A DNA stretch of 64,000 bases from an uncultured Erythrobacter sp. (GCA_947495555.1 CANLZI010000001.1:348861-412860), one strand, 5' to 3'; numbered from the stretch's first letter, positions 53,245 through 63,390 are shown. Translations and numbers: made by a program. The notes: a model not told the origin generated them from the letters alone.

Positions 53245-53885
53245 TGCCTGAATTTGCTGAGTTGGTGCGTGGCTATCGCCGATTTCGCGAACACACCTAC
53301 CCCGAGCAGCGCGCTCGGTTTGAGGAAACCATCCGCAATGGGCAGCATCCCAAGCTAATGGTGATTGGCTGTTCAGACAGCCGCGTTGGTCCAGAACACA
53401 TCTTTGACGTTGATCCTGGCGAGATATTTGTACTGCGTAATGTGGCCGCACTGGTTCCGCCATTTGAACAAACACCCGGACAACACGGCGTTTCGGCTGC
53501 GATCGAATTCGCGGTCCAATTCCTCGGGGTCGCGCAAATTGTCGTATTGGGTCACGGAAGATGCGGCGGTTGCAAGGCGGCGCTGGATCAAACTTTGGCC
53601 GAAGCTGCGCCGGGCGACGGTGGGTTTGTCGCCGGTTGGATCAAACTGCTGGATGATGCGCGTGAACAAGTTGTTGCCCAACATGGCACCGAAACACGCG
53701 AAGCTGAATTGGCGATGGAATATGCCGCCATCAAACAAAGTATCGATAATTTGCGCACTTTCCCCTGGATTGAGGAGAAAGAGAAAGCGGGCACATTGAA
53801 GCTGCGCGGGGCGCATTTTGCTATTCGTGGCGGCATTCTATCTGCGTTGGATGATACCACTGGTGAGTTCGCTCAATTCGATTAG
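53244..53885 (+). CDS. Beta-class carbonic anhydrase
   Basis: Converts CO2 and bicarbonate. Zinc ligands are Cys43 in GCSDSR, His104 and Cys107 in GHGRCGGC; the Asp45-Arg47 dyad is intact. PGEIFVLRNVAALVPP and SAAIEFAVQFLGV fit beta class. At 213 aa from the GTG at 53244 it has no signal peptide and acts in the cytoplasm. It overlaps the SbtB-like gene by one base, linking it to bicarbonate uptake. Confidence 0.93.
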   Translation: MPEFAELVRGYRRFREHTYPEQRARFEETIRNGQHPKLMVIGCSDSRVGPEHIFDVDPGEIFVLRNVAALVPPFEQTPGQHGVSAAIEFAVQFLGVAQIVVLGHGRCGGCKAALDQTLAEAAPGDGGFVAGWIKLLDDAREQVVAQHGTETREAELAMEYAAIKQSIDNLRTFPWIEEKEKAGTLKLRGAHFAIRGGILSALDDTTGEFAQFD

Positions 53886-53974
53886 CGTTCATTTGATCAA
53901 GCGAGGCAAACAGTCGGGGGCTAAGCAACAATAACGGCTTGTCGGTTGCCACTGCGCAGCCCAATACTGTTGAT

Positions 53975-54703
53975 ATGGCCGAAAACGAACTCAAGAACAT
54001 CGCACTGCTTATCGATGCAGACAACACCACTCCCAATGGGATCGACCCTGTCCTGACCGTTATGGCGGAACTGGGTCAGGTCAATATCCGCCGGGCCTAT
54101 GGCAATTTTGCCAAGGACAATCTGGCAAAGTGGGACAAGATCACCAACAAATTCGGGATCCGCCCACAGCAACAATTTGATGTTTCCAAGGGCAAGAATG
54201 CCACCGATATGGCGATGACCATCGATGCGATTGATCTGTTGTATCAGGGCAAAGTTGACGGCTTTGGCATCATGACATCGGACAGTGATTTTACGCCCCT
54301 TGTCACTCGCCTCAGGCAAGATGGGATCTTGGTTTATGGATTTGGGGAGGCCAAAACGCCCGCGGCATTCAAATCGGTTTGCACGCGCTTCATCGATATC
54401 AAACAGCTGATCAAAAACAGCGATGCGGATCGCATTGGGGCGAGCAAGAGTGACACCAGCGGCAGCGATCAAGCCATTGATGAAGAATTGATCGAGCTGA
54501 TAACCGCTGCCTATTCAGAGACGAACCGGGATGAAGACGGTTTTGCCAAATTGCAGCAAGTGGGTCAGATTGCAGGCAATCGCTCCAGCTTCGATGTGCG
54601 CAATTATGGCTTTAAGAATCTCACCCAATTGTTTGAAACATTGGACAATTTCACCGTCGATCGCCGGGTTGGCAATCAAGTATACGTCAAACGTCTGCGA
54701 TAG
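53975..54703 (+). CDS. NYN-domain ribonuclease-like protein with C-terminal OST-HTH domain
   Basis: The N-terminal domain has NIALLIDADN, a conserved KNATDMAMTIDAID run and TSDSDFTPLVTRLRQDG. These supply the acidic residues of the NYN (PIN-like, LabA/DUF88) nuclease fold. The C-terminal 75 residues (IDEELIELITAAYSE to QVYVKRL) match the OST-HTH/LOTUS RNA-binding domain. The protein is probably an RNA-processing or RNA-degrading enzyme; its target is unknown. The ATG at 53975 gives 242 aa; a TTG at 53939 adds 12 residues. It follows the carbonic anhydrase gene by about 90 bases. Confidence 0.85.
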   Translation: MAENELKNIALLIDADNTTPNGIDPVLTVMAELGQVNIRRAYGNFAKDNLAKWDKITNKFGIRPQQQFDVSKGKNATDMAMTIDAIDLLYQGKVDGFGIMTSDSDFTPLVTRLRQDGILVYGFGEAKTPAAFKSVCTRFIDIKQLIKNSDADRIGASKSDTSGSDQAIDEELIELITAAYSETNRDEDGFAKLQQVGQIAGNRSSFDVRNYGFKNLTQLFETLDNFTVDRRVGNQVYVKRLR

Positions 54704-54711
54704 ATGCGAAA

Positions 54712-54743
54712 GCGGCGCGAACTCCTTTTGGAATCCGCGCCGC
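54712..54743. terminator. Bidirectional hairpin between NYN and TPR genes
   Basis: GCGGCGCG (54712-54719) pairs perfectly with CGCGCCGC (54736-54743) across a 16-base loop containing TTTT. It lies between two convergent genes and can end both transcripts. No strong T-run follows on the plus strand. Confidence 0.55.
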
Positions 54744-54767
54744 CATCAATCAGATAATTGCCGTTGG

Positions 54768-56153
54768 CTAGCTTGCAGCATCAGCTGCAACACCGGCTGG
54801 CGCTGCTGGTAAGGCTGGCACAACCGCCGGAGCAGGAGGAGCAGCTTTCTCAGCTGCATATGCAGCCCACAGTCTAGCGATTGCAGCTCGCTTGCCTTCA
54901 ACCTTTGCAAAGGTTTCTTGCGCGGCACCATAGTCGCCTGTGTCAGCCTGGGCGATTCCCAACCTGGTCAGGACTTGGGCAGTATCGACCCCAGGGACGG
55001 TAAGGCTCTTTGCGTAAAATTCTGCTGCCTTGGCTGGCTGTCCGTAACTTAAGAACGCATCGCCAGCTGCAACCACGGTGCGCAAACCTGCCGACGAGCC
55101 GCGTGCGTCACGCTCCAAAGCTGGAAGGTCGGCCCGATCGGAAGCGATCCGGCTTTTAGCCGTCGACAAAGAGTCAGCCAAAAAGATGTCATCACGGCTC
55201 GCACGGCCAGTTGCGTAGCCGTTTTCGATTACTGTCTCGACTTCCTTGGGCAAGCGACGTGGGTCAGCTGCATCGACATATTCGATGTATTCTTGCTTTC
55301 CGCTGAAGGTGTCCAAGCGATAGCCAAGGCGCATCAGATCCAACATTTCTGGTTGGTTGAACGTGCCAAGATTACGCGCGATGTTGATCGCATCACGCCA
55401 ATTGTCCTGCGAAGAATAGTCTTCGATCCATCCAATCACGAAATCGTACACATCGGGTTGGATTTGATTGTTGTAGGCAACGCTCAGCCCGCGACGATAC
55501 CATGATTCATCAACGGCCAGTCCGGCCGCTTTGCGCTGGGCAATGGCTTGGCTAAGATAATCAAGCCCGCCTTGGTTGTTGCCCTCGCTGAAATAGCTCT
55601 CTGACATCGCAATACGCATGGAATCTGCGGTCACGTTGGTAGTTGTGAAGTTCGCGTCAATTGCAGCCTGCAGATATGTCCGAGCGGCCGGGAAATCTCC
55701 CGCGCTATTGGCCAATTGATAAGAGATAAAGTTGAAGCGACCAATCTGGTCGGCCTGCACCTTGCCGCTGCTCAGCATCAATTTCATGCCTTCCAGCTGG
55801 CGCGCGCGATCGTCCGACTTAATCCCGATGTTGTAGATTGCGTTGCCCGCAACCATCTTTTCATCAGCAGAATTGGTCAATGCCAGCATGCCCGGGATCA
55901 GAGCTGCGGCGCCCGTTGTATCGTTACCCTCGGCATTCACAATTTCCTGCAAAGGTTGATAGGCTGCGATAAATTCCTTGGAATACTCAGCCTTGGGCTC
56001 TTCTTCCTTCTTCTTTTTCTTTTTCTTCTGCGCGTAGGCAGGCTCAGCCACAGCGACCATGGACACGGCTGTACCGGCGGCCAACGCAATGGCGAGAGCA
56101 AGATGCGATGCCGGGTTTTTGCCAGCACGCTTGTTTGTTACGAAAAAACGCAT
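54768..56153 (-). CDS. Exported TPR-repeat protein with a lysine-rich tract
   Basis: A 461-residue protein. The signal peptide ends near AEPAYAQ, and seven lysines and then Glu-rich sequence follow immediately. The rest is helical repeats with TPR character: AARTYLQAAIDANF, GGLDYLSQAIAQRKAAGL, AAEFYAKSLTVPGVDTAQVLTRLGIAQADTGDYGAAQETFAKVEG, shown here in pieces. It ends in an Ala/Pro-rich tail. The protein is probably periplasmic and a scaffold or envelope factor; no enzyme motif is present. The ATG at 56153 follows AGGAGAG and starts the signal peptide. It is convergent with the NYN gene and divergent from gyrA. Confidence 0.85.
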   Translation of the reverse strand: MRFFVTNKRAGKNPASHLALAIALAAGTAVSMVAVAEPAYAQKKKKKKKEEEPKAEYSKEFIAAYQPLQEIVNAEGNDTTGAAALIPGMLALTNSADEKMVAGNAIYNIGIKSDDRARQLEGMKLMLSSGKVQADQIGRFNFISYQLANSAGDFPAARTYLQAAIDANFTTTNVTADSMRIAMSESYFSEGNNQGGLDYLSQAIAQRKAAGLAVDESWYRRGLSVAYNNQIQPDVYDFVIGWIEDYSSQDNWRDAINIARNLGTFNQPEMLDLMRLGYRLDTFSGKQEYIEYVDAADPRRLPKEVETVIENGYATGRASRDDIFLADSLSTAKSRIASDRADLPALERDARGSSAGLRTVVAAGDAFLSYGQPAKAAEFYAKSLTVPGVDTAQVLTRLGIAQADTGDYGAAQETFAKVEGKRAAIARLWAAYAAEKAAPPAPAVVPALPAAPAGVAADAAS

Positions 56154-56476
56154 GTGAGAGTCTCTCCTGATTAGGCACACGGCCTGAAAATTATGCAGGG
56201 GGCGCACGTTGAGCGTCGCCATGCTTTGATTTGATGAAAACGCCATGGACTGGCTTTTTCCAATTTGCAATTCTTCCTACAAAAACGCGGCTGAATGAGC
56301 TTTGAACGCAGCAATTGAGCCGCCTATGCGATCGCACCACTCAGCGCAGCGCCTTTATGTGGATAAAGCGCATGTGTAGCCCATTTGTTCCGGCGCTTTG
56401 GTGGCGGATTGAGCCGAAATTCCCTACATCAGAGGCATGAAAAATGCGTTTTGCATGAACCAAGATTGGTGCTGAT
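56154..56476. other. 323-base intergenic region between TPR gene and gyrA
   Basis: I see no gene here: short frames lack homology features and Shine-Dalgarno sites. It must hold the divergent promoters for the TPR gene and gyrA. A perfect 10-base palindrome TGCGATCGCA lies in the middle (near 56327). No riboswitch or terminator was recognised. Confidence 0.5.
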
Positions 56477-59251
56477 TTGGCCGACGATACAGAAATTCTG
56501 AACCCTCCTGCCGCTGGCGGCGAATACGAGCGGATCGACATCGTCGATGAGATGAAGACGAGCTACCTCGATTACGCGATGAGCGTGATTGTGTCGCGCG
56601 CCCTGCCCGACGTTCGAGATGGTTTGAAACCCGTTCACCGCCGCATATTGTTCGCCAGTAAGGAAGGTGGCTTTGTTGCTGGTCGGCCTTACCGCAAGAG
56701 CGCCAAGATCGTCGGCGATGTTATGGGCAACTATCACCCGCACGGTGACAGCGCGATCTACGATGCACTTGCCCGGATGACGCAAGACTGGTCGTTGCGC
56801 GTCCCGTTGATCGATGGTCAGGGTAACTTTGGTTCGATGGACCCCGATCCGCCAGCCAGCATGCGTTATACCGAGGCCCGTCTGGAACGGGTCGCAAATA
56901 CCCTGCTCGATGATCTCGACAAGGACACGGTCGACTTTGCGGACAATTATGACGGTTCGCTGCAAGAACCGCAGGTGCTGCCCGCCCGCTTCCCCAACCT
57001 GCTCGTCAATGGCGCAGGCGGCATCGCGGTTGGCATGGCGACCAATATCCCACCGCACAACCTAGGCGAAGTCCTGGACGGGTGTTTTGCATTTCTCGAC
57101 AATCCGGCGATCACGTCCGAAGAACTGATTGAGTATATTCCGGGGCCTGATTTCCCAACGGCTCCACTCATTCTGGGCTCGGCGGGTGCAAAGCAAGCTT
57201 ACACGACCGGACGTGGCTCCATCCTGATGCGGGCGCGGCATGAAATCGAGACCAAACGCGGCGACCGGCAATCGATCGTTCTGACCTCGATCCCGTTTCA
57301 GGTCGGCAAATCTGGTCTGGTGGAGAAGATCGCCGATGCCGCAAAAGAAAAGCGGATTGAAGGCGTCTCGGATATCCGCGACGAAAGTTCCCGCGAGGGC
57401 ATGCGCGTTGTCGTCGATTTGAAGCGCGATGCCTCACCAGAAGTCGTGCTCAATCAGATCTGGCGCTACACTCCAGCACAATCGAGCTTCCCGGCCAACA
57501 TGCTCGCGATCCGTGGCGGGCGGCCTGAAACATTGCCGCTGCGCGAGATAATCAAGGCCTTCATCTCGTTCCGCGAAGAAGTTATCACGCGCCGGACCAA
57601 GTTTGAGCTGAACAAGGCTCGTGAGCGGGCGCATACCTTGCTCGGATTGGTTGTCGCAGTATCCAACCTCGATGAAGTTGTCGCGATGATCCGCGGTGCA
57701 CCGAACCCTGCGGCTGCGCGCGAGAAATTGCTCGCCAAAGAATGGCCAATTGGTGAGATTGCGCAATATATCCGCCTGGTCGAAGCGATTGAGCCTGACG
57801 CCGAGCAGGAAGGTGGCACCTATCGCCTCTCGCAACGTCAGGTGAAAGCCATTCTTGACCTGCGCTTGCACCGTTTGACGGCGCTAGGCCGCGATGAAAT
57901 AGGCGACGAGCTGAAGATATTGGCAGACACGATTGCCGAGCTTCTCTCCATACTGGCTGACCGGGTGAAGCTCTATGCAGTGATGCGCGAAGAATTGCGG
58001 GAGATCCGCGAAACTTATGCCACACCGCGCGTTTCTGAGATTGCTCCGGCGTGGGATGGTCTGGAAGATGAGGATCTGATCGAGCGGGACGAGATGGTCG
58101 TCACCGTAACCCATGATGGCTATATCAAGCGTACTCCGCTCTCCACCTTCCGAGCACAAAATCGTGGCGGTAAAGGCCGGGCCGGTATGTCCACCAAGGA
58201 CGAAGATGCCGTGGCAGAGATGTTTGTGACATCTACCCACACGCCCGTGCTGTTCTTCTCCACCGCCGGCAAAGTCTATCGCCTGAAGGTATGGAAGCTG
58301 CCCGAGGGTGGGCCCAACACCCGTGGTCGCCCGATCGTCAATATGCTGCCATCGCTGGATGATGGTGAGACGATCCGGACAGTCCTTCCTCTGCCCGAGG
58401 ATGAGGCTAGCTGGAGCGCGCTGAGCGTTGTCTTTGCCACTGCCAAGGGAAGCGTGCGCCGCAACAGCATGGATGCCTTCACCAATGTGCCCTCAAACGG
58501 CAAATTCGCGATGAAGTTCGATTCTGAGAGCGAGGATAAGCTGATCGGCGTGGCGCTGCTGGAAGCGGGCGATGACGTGTTGCTGGCAACCCGAATGGGC
58601 AAAGCAATCCGCTTCTCCGGCGAAGATGTGCGTGAATTTACCTCGCGCACCTCAACGGGTGTTCGCGGAATGAAGTTCAAGGTTGCCGATGATGAAGTGG
58701 TGTCGCTGTCGATCTTGCATGGCGGTGACGCAACCCCAGAAGAGCGCGATGCTTATCTGAAAGTTGCTCCGTGGAAATCAGAGGATGAGGCACCGGCCTT
58801 GTCAGACGAGCATGCCCAAATGGCAGAGGAGGAGCAGTTCCTCCTGACCGTGTGTGCCAATGGCTTCGGCAAATTGTCTTCTGCCTATGAATATCGCCGC
58901 GCCGGTCGTGGCGGCATGGGCATCACCAATATCGACAATATCAAACGCAATGGGCCGGTTGTCGCCAGCTTTACGGCCACCAAAGCCGATCAGCTGATGC
59001 TGGTAACCGATCAAGCCAAGCTGATCAGGATCGGTCTGGAAAGCCTTAGGGTAATTGGTCGCGGTTCTGCTGGCGTGAAGCTGTTCGATGTCTCCAAGGG
59101 AGAAACCATCGTCAGCGCTGTTCGGATTGACGAACAAGAAGCGCCCGAGGACGCAGCTGAAGAAGCGATAGTCGAGGGTTTGGTGGAAGCGCGCGGCGGT
59201 GATGATGTCGTGGCTCCAACAGATGATCCAGACGGCGAGAGCGGCGAGTAG
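56477..59251 (+). CDS. gyrA: DNA gyrase subunit A
   Basis: Breaks and rejoins DNA in the supercoiling enzyme. The N-terminal part has [30 protein letters not shown] and the QRDR sequence [15 protein letters not shown], with Ser and Asp at the sites altered in quinolone-resistant strains, so wild type. The catalytic Tyr is in [10 protein letters not shown]. The C-terminal beta-pinwheel has the GyrA box QNRGGKGR. The 924-residue protein ends in an acidic tail. The start is TTG at 56477; no ATG or GTG lies in frame between it and an upstream stop. Confidence 0.97.
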   Translation: MADDTEILNPPAAGGEYERIDIVDEMKTSYLDYAMSVIVSRALPDVRDGLKPVHRRILFASKEGGFVAGRPYRKSAKIVGDVMGNYHPHGDSAIYDALARMTQDWSLRVPLIDGQGNFGSMDPDPPASMRYTEARLERVANTLLDDLDKDTVDFADNYDGSLQEPQVLPARFPNLLVNGAGGIAVGMATNIPPHNLGEVLDGCFAFLDNPAITSEELIEYIPGPDFPTAPLILGSAGAKQAYTTGRGSILMRARHEIETKRGDRQSIVLTSIPFQVGKSGLVEKIADAAKEKRIEGVSDIRDESSREGMRVVVDLKRDASPEVVLNQIWRYTPAQSSFPANMLAIRGGRPETLPLREIIKAFISFREEVITRRTKFELNKARERAHTLLGLVVAVSNLDEVVAMIRGAPNPAAAREKLLAKEWPIGEIAQYIRLVEAIEPDAEQEGGTYRLSQRQVKAILDLRLHRLTALGRDEIGDELKILADTIAELLSILADRVKLYAVMREELREIRETYATPRVSEIAPAWDGLEDEDLIERDEMVVTVTHDGYIKRTPLSTFRAQNRGGKGRAGMSTKDEDAVAEMFVTSTHTPVLFFSTAGKVYRLKVWKLPEGGPNTRGRPIVNMLPSLDDGETIRTVLPLPEDEASWSALSVVFATAKGSVRRNSMDAFTNVPSNGKFAMKFDSESEDKLIGVALLEAGDDVLLATRMGKAIRFSGEDVREFTSRTSTGVRGMKFKVADDEVVSLSILHGGDATPEERDAYLKVAPWKSEDEAPALSDEHAQMAEEEQFLLTVCANGFGKLSSAYEYRRAGRGGMGITNIDNIKRNGPVVASFTATKADQLMLVTDQAKLIRIGLESLRVIGRGSAGVKLFDVSKGETIVSAVRIDEQEAPEDAAEEAIVEGLVEARGGDDVVAPTDDPDGESGE

Positions 59252-59262
59252 GAACAAGTTTG

Positions 59263-60096
59263 ATGCGCATTGAACAGTCGGGGCAAATTTGCGGTGCGAC
59301 GGTTCATGGCGTGGATTTGTCCGCCGAACTCACGCCGCAAATGGTGACCGACATTCGGTCTGCGTGGTTGAAACACCGCGTTCTGGCCTTTGCCGATCAA
59401 TCGATGAGCGATGATGACCTTGAACGGTTCACGCTCGCCATGGGCGGCTTTGGAGATGACCCCTTCTTCGACCCCATTCCGGGGCGCGAGAACATTGCTG
59501 CCATTCTGCGCGAGGCAGACGAGGCGTCTCCTTTGTTTGCCGAGAATTGGCATAGCGATTGGAGCTTTCTAGAGCGTCCGCCTGCCGGCACGTGTTTGAT
59601 GGCGATCGACATTCCACCCATTGGTGGTGACACTTTATTTGCTGATCAAATCTCAGCCTTTGCCGCTTTGCCGGAAGAGCGCAAAGATCATTTGCGCTCT
59701 CTTACCGCGATCCACAGCGCGCGCGGTGCCTATGCACCCGATGGCGCTTATGGAGAAGATGATGAAGGGCGCAGCATGGCCATTCGTCCCGATGAAAGCG
59801 CCATGGCGACGCAGAAGCATCCTTTGGTTCAGCGCCACCCAGAAAACGGTGAAGAGGCACTTTTCAGCTGCGTGGGCTACATCATTGGCATCGAGGGTAT
59901 GGAAGATGCAGAGGCATTCTCATTCCTGATGGAGTTGGCTGCATGGCAGTCCGATGATCGCTTTATCTATCGCCACAAATGGCAGCCAGACATGCTGGTG
60001 CTGTGGGACAATCGCAGCGTATTGCACAAGGCAACCGGTGGTTATGAAGGCCACCGCCGTGAATTGCATCGCACCACGATTGCAGCGGCTGCCTAA
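59263..60096 (+). CDS. TauD/TfdA-family Fe(II)/2-oxoglutarate dioxygenase
   Basis: The facial triad is His and Asp in WHSDWSF near residue 94 and a distal His in RSVLHKATGGYEGHRRELHRTTI, the latter also carrying the Arg that binds 2-oxoglutarate. IDIPPIGGDTLFADQISAFAALP and HPLVQRHPENGEEALF fit the family. Members hydroxylate or desulfonate small acids such as taurine and 2,4-D; the substrate here is unknown. The ATG at 59263 gives 277 aa, starting 11 bases after gyrA. Confidence 0.88.
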   Translation: MRIEQSGQICGATVHGVDLSAELTPQMVTDIRSAWLKHRVLAFADQSMSDDDLERFTLAMGGFGDDPFFDPIPGRENIAAILREADEASPLFAENWHSDWSFLERPPAGTCLMAIDIPPIGGDTLFADQISAFAALPEERKDHLRSLTAIHSARGAYAPDGAYGEDDEGRSMAIRPDESAMATQKHPLVQRHPENGEEALFSCVGYIIGIEGMEDAEAFSFLMELAAWQSDDRFIYRHKWQPDMLVLWDNRSVLHKATGGYEGHRRELHRTTIAAAA

Positions 60097-60108
60097 TTCT
60101 CTGGCGGC

Positions 60109-60765
60109 TTAACTGCCGCTTTGCGGATGTTCTCCGCGCATTGTTTGCACCACGCCAGTTGCGATCAGGAATTGTCCTAGGAAGTAGCTGGGCCAAATCA
60201 GCAAGGCTGAGATCGGGTTGCCATTCAATTGGCCCATTTGCGCAAATATCAACCAATCCGAGATGACAAACAGCACGGCGCCTATTCCCACACGATAGCG
60301 CGGGAAGCGGCTCATCCAGGCCGTTGCAGCCATTCCGCCCAGCGCCAAAGCGTAAAGCGTGACCTCCCAAATTCCGGAAAGCAGGTAAGAAATCGCTGGT
60401 GTGCCCAGCAATAATGCCACCGCCAATGCCTTTTGACTGAACGTCGAGACCTCGCGTCCATTCTTGAGATAAAGCGAGATAGCCACGAGATGTGCCATGA
60501 AAAAGAACAGGCCACCGATCTCAAACGACAATTCTATGCCCATGTCGCCCAGTGACGAAAACAGCATAACAGCGACCAGCAATCGCGAGTCAGGATGAGA
60601 ACTTCGCCGCAAAGCATAAACTGCCAAAGCGGCAACAGCCGACCCTTTCAGCAATATCAGCCAGACCCCGCCAACGGCGCTGTCTTGCAGGAAATAATAT
60701 GCGATTGCCGCTGAAATACTAACCAGCAACCATGGCCGATGCTCGACCAATGCACGTTTTGGCAT
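60109..60765 (-). CDS. YhhN/TMEM86 family membrane protein (lysoplasmalogenase-like)
   Basis: A 218-residue protein with about eight hydrophobic helices. LLKGSAVAALAVYALRR, LVAVMLFSSLGDMGIEL and GAVLFVISDWLIFAQMG fit the YhhN family, with conserved Asp residues in helices 3 and 7. Some animal relatives hydrolyse lysoplasmalogens; bacterial function is less clear. It is convergent with the dioxygenase gene and divergent from trmFO. Confidence 0.85.
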   Translation of the reverse strand: MPKRALVEHRPWLLVSISAAIAYYFLQDSAVGGVWLILLKGSAVAALAVYALRRSSHPDSRLLVAVMLFSSLGDMGIELSFEIGGLFFFMAHLVAISLYLKNGREVSTFSQKALAVALLLGTPAISYLLSGIWEVTLYALALGGMAATAWMSRFPRYRVGIGAVLFVISDWLIFAQMGQLNGNPISALLIWPSYFLGQFLIATGVVQTMRGEHPQSGS

Positions 60766-60833
60766 TGCACTATCTCCTTGCTGATCATTGCTAGGGCTTG
60801 ATGCCCACTCAGTGCAAGCCTAACTGCGCCAGC

Positions 60834-62216
60834 ATGACCTATGATGTGCACATTATCGGAGGTGGTCTCGCAGGAAGCGAGGCGGCCTGGCAGCTTGCGA
60901 AGCGCGGATTCAAAGTGCGTCTGTCCGAAATGCGCGGTGCGCCAGAGGATAAGGGCGGCGAGATGACCGCGGCGCACCAGACCGATGGGCTGGCCGAACT
61001 GGTATGCTCAAACAGCTTTCGATCCGATGATGACACCAAAAATGCGGTGGGGCTGTTGCATCACGAAATGCGTCAGCTGGACAGCATTATCATGCGCGCA
61101 GGCGAAATAGCACGGGTACCGGCAGGATCAGCCATGGCCGTTGATCGCGATGTATTTTCAGCTGAGGTGCAGCGCACTCTGAGCGAACATCCCAATATCA
61201 CCATCGCCCGAGAGCGCATTGATACTCTTCCGCAAGACGGTCTGACGATTGTCGCTACGGGCCCGCTAACCGCCCAATCGCTGGCACAAAGCATCGTCAA
61301 AGCAACAGGTCAGGAACGGCTTGCGTTTTTCGACGCGATCGCCCCGATCGTGCACCACGAATCCATCGATATGGACATCTGCTGGATCCAGTCGCGTTGG
61401 GACAAGAAAACAGCCGCCTCCAACGAGGACGGCGATTACATCAATTGCCCGATGACCAAAGAGCAATATCTCGCCTTCCATCAAGGCCTAGTGGATGGTG
61501 ACAAGACCGAATTCAAAGAGTGGGAGAAGGACACGCCTTATTTCGATGGCTGTATGCCGATCGAAGTGATGGCAGCGCGCGGTGTTGAAACACTACGGTT
61601 CGGCCCGATGAAACCTGTCGGGCTCGACAATCCGCGCGATACCACACCTGAATTTCCGCAAGGTCGCTGGCCCCATGCTGTCGTGCAATTGCGGCAGGAT
61701 AACAAGCTGGGCACTTTGTGGAATATGGTCGGCTTCCAGACCAAGCTGAAATATGCCGCGCAGATTGAATTGTTCCGAACAATCCCCGGTCTTGAGAATG
61801 CCGAATTTGCCCGTTTGGGCGGCCTGCATCGCAACACATTCATCAATTCGCCATTGGTGCTGGATCGCCAGTTAAGACTGCGCGAGGCACCCCATATCCG
61901 CTTTGCCGGACAGATTACGGGTTGTGAAGGCTATGTCGAAAGCAGCGCAATCGGGCTTATTGCCGGGATGATGGCGGCCAAGGAGTTGGCTGGTGAGGAA
62001 TGGAATGCTCTGCCCGCCAGCACCGCGATGGGCGCATTGCTGTCGCACATCACCGGTGATGCTCAGGCAGACACTTTTCAGCCAATGAATGTCAATTTTG
62101 GATTGTTCCCACCACTGCACGAAGTGAAGAAGAAGGAACGCAAGCAAGCCTATACCGACCGGGGCAAAGCGGACATGGCCAACTGGATCGCGGCAAGCGA
62201 AACCGTTTCCGCCTAA
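60834..62216 (+). CDS. trmFO: tRNA (uracil-54-C5)-methyltransferase, folate/FAD type
   Basis: Makes ribothymidine-54 in tRNA using methylenetetrahydrofolate and FAD. The FAD-binding start is [22 protein letters not shown], followed by [20 protein letters not shown], and [26 protein letters not shown] with the catalytic Cys. [16 protein letters not shown] marks the C-terminal FAD region. At 460 aa from the ATG at 60834 it is full length. Confidence 0.96.
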   Translation: MTYDVHIIGGGLAGSEAAWQLAKRGFKVRLSEMRGAPEDKGGEMTAAHQTDGLAELVCSNSFRSDDDTKNAVGLLHHEMRQLDSIIMRAGEIARVPAGSAMAVDRDVFSAEVQRTLSEHPNITIARERIDTLPQDGLTIVATGPLTAQSLAQSIVKATGQERLAFFDAIAPIVHHESIDMDICWIQSRWDKKTAASNEDGDYINCPMTKEQYLAFHQGLVDGDKTEFKEWEKDTPYFDGCMPIEVMAARGVETLRFGPMKPVGLDNPRDTTPEFPQGRWPHAVVQLRQDNKLGTLWNMVGFQTKLKYAAQIELFRTIPGLENAEFARLGGLHRNTFINSPLVLDRQLRLREAPHIRFAGQITGCEGYVESSAIGLIAGMMAAKELAGEEWNALPASTAMGALLSHITGDAQADTFQPMNVNFGLFPPLHEVKKKERKQAYTDRGKADMANWIAASETVSA

Positions 62217-62690
62217 TCAGCAGCGACAATTGCTCCGTCGGCTTGTGCTCGACGAACTGGGCCGGAATGTTGTTCGAAACTCTGCTTGCGTAAGCTCACG
62301 ATCGCCATCCGCATCGGCTCCATCAAACCGGTTGGCCGTGGTGACAGCCCATTCCTCGAAGGTCAGCAAATTGTTGCCATCCACGTCCAGCTTGCGAAAT
62401 GCATCGCTTCTGGTGGAGAGCATTTCGTTGCGTGTAATGCGCAAATCGCGGTTCCGGTCATAGCGGAAGAACCGACGTTGCTCTCTTGTCAGCTCGCTGG
62501 CCTCGGGCGGTGTCGGACCCTCCATATCTCCAGGGTCGGTCAGAGGCAGATCGGTCGGCTCTGGTGTTGGTTCGGCAGCCTCGGGCGGAGGAGGCGCATT
62601 TTCTTCAACCTGCGCCCTGCCCTGCCACCAGAACAAGCCAATGGTCGAAAGCACCAATCCCAAGACTAAACCCAACACGACCCGACCCAT
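62217..62690 (-). CDS. EF-hand calcium-binding protein, membrane-anchored or exported
   Basis: One N-terminal hydrophobic helix (VVLGLVLGLVLSTIGLFWW) anchors or exports the protein. A Pro/Glu-rich linker covers residues 30-70. Three EF-hand loops follow: DRNRDLRITRNE, DVDGNNLLTFEE and DADGDRELTQAE, each with calcium-binding Asp, Asn and Glu positions. The last 15 residues are Ser/Arg/Cys-rich and look unlike the rest; they may come from a shifted reading frame. The stop lies next to that of trmFO (convergent). Confidence 0.85.
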   Translation of the reverse strand: MGRVVLGLVLGLVLSTIGLFWWQGRAQVEENAPPPPEAAEPTPEPTDLPLTDPGDMEGPTPPEASELTREQRRFFRYDRNRDLRITRNEMLSTRSDAFRKLDVDGNNLLTFEEWAVTTANRFDGADADGDRELTQAEFRTTFRPSSSSTSRRSNCRC

Positions 62691-62730
62691 CAGGATTCTC
62701 CTCGAAAACTCGTTGCTTCGCTAGTCTGTT

Positions 62731-63390
62731 TCATGATCCGATTAGTCCAGCCTTCATGGCGGTCAATGCCGCCCCGCGCCCTTCCATCAAAGGTCGGCCG
62801 CCTCGTTTGATCGCTCGCTTACCCAAGGCTGACAACACAACAATGCCTCGCGCCTTTTTCGGAAGCCGCGCCACCTCACCTGCATGCGATCGCGCCAGTT
62901 CAACCAAGAAACTGCGTTCTTCTTCCATCGAAACTTTCGCGGCTAGATCAGCCAAGGCCCACTGTCGGCAGGCACTGCGCACATGCTGCTCCTGCGGGTC
63001 GCCCTCAAGCTCCAGCGCGGATAAGATAGCACTGCCCCTGCCATCAACAAACGTCATCGCATGTTCTGCACCCAAAGGTGGTTCTTGCAGCAAGTGCTCC
63101 CAGCCATCGACCAAGGCGATCAAACCAGCTTCCTTGCCGCAGCAGTGCGCTCCCGCGGCATCCAGCACTGCATCCCCGTCAGGCCGCTCAGACTTTGGCG
63201 TGCCCAGAATGTCGCGCCACCAGCTCATACGCATTTGCCCCAGGATTGGCTCGGTTGTCGCGGCGACAATGCGCGCCAATCGCTGGTCCAAACTGAACAC
63301 CACTGACAATGCATCACGGTTTTGAGCAGGCGTATACGCCAAGGCCAAGCGTAGCTCTTCAGGCAGGTTTTCTATCTCTTCCAAAGCCAT
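62731..63390 (-). CDS. Squalene/phytoene-synthase-like protein (NDUFAF6 type)
   Basis: A 219-residue all-helical protein. The segment ALAYTPAQNRDALSVVFSLDQRLARIVAATTEPILGQMRMSWWRDIL (shown in parts) recalls the start of the squalene/phytoene synthase fold. The Asp-rich DxxxD motifs that bind prenyl diphosphate are absent, and the protein is shorter than real synthases. It is closer to the NDUFAF6-type relatives linked to respiratory complex I assembly than to carotenoid enzymes. No carotenoid genes are nearby. It stands alone on the minus strand. Confidence 0.7.
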   Translation of the reverse strand: MALEEIENLPEELRLALAYTPAQNRDALSVVFSLDQRLARIVAATTEPILGQMRMSWWRDILGTPKSERPDGDAVLDAAGAHCCGKEAGLIALVDGWEHLLQEPPLGAEHAMTFVDGRGSAILSALELEGDPQEQHVRSACRQWALADLAAKVSMEEERSFLVELARSHAGEVARLPKKARGIVVLSALGKRAIKRGGRPLMEGRGAALTAMKAGLIGS

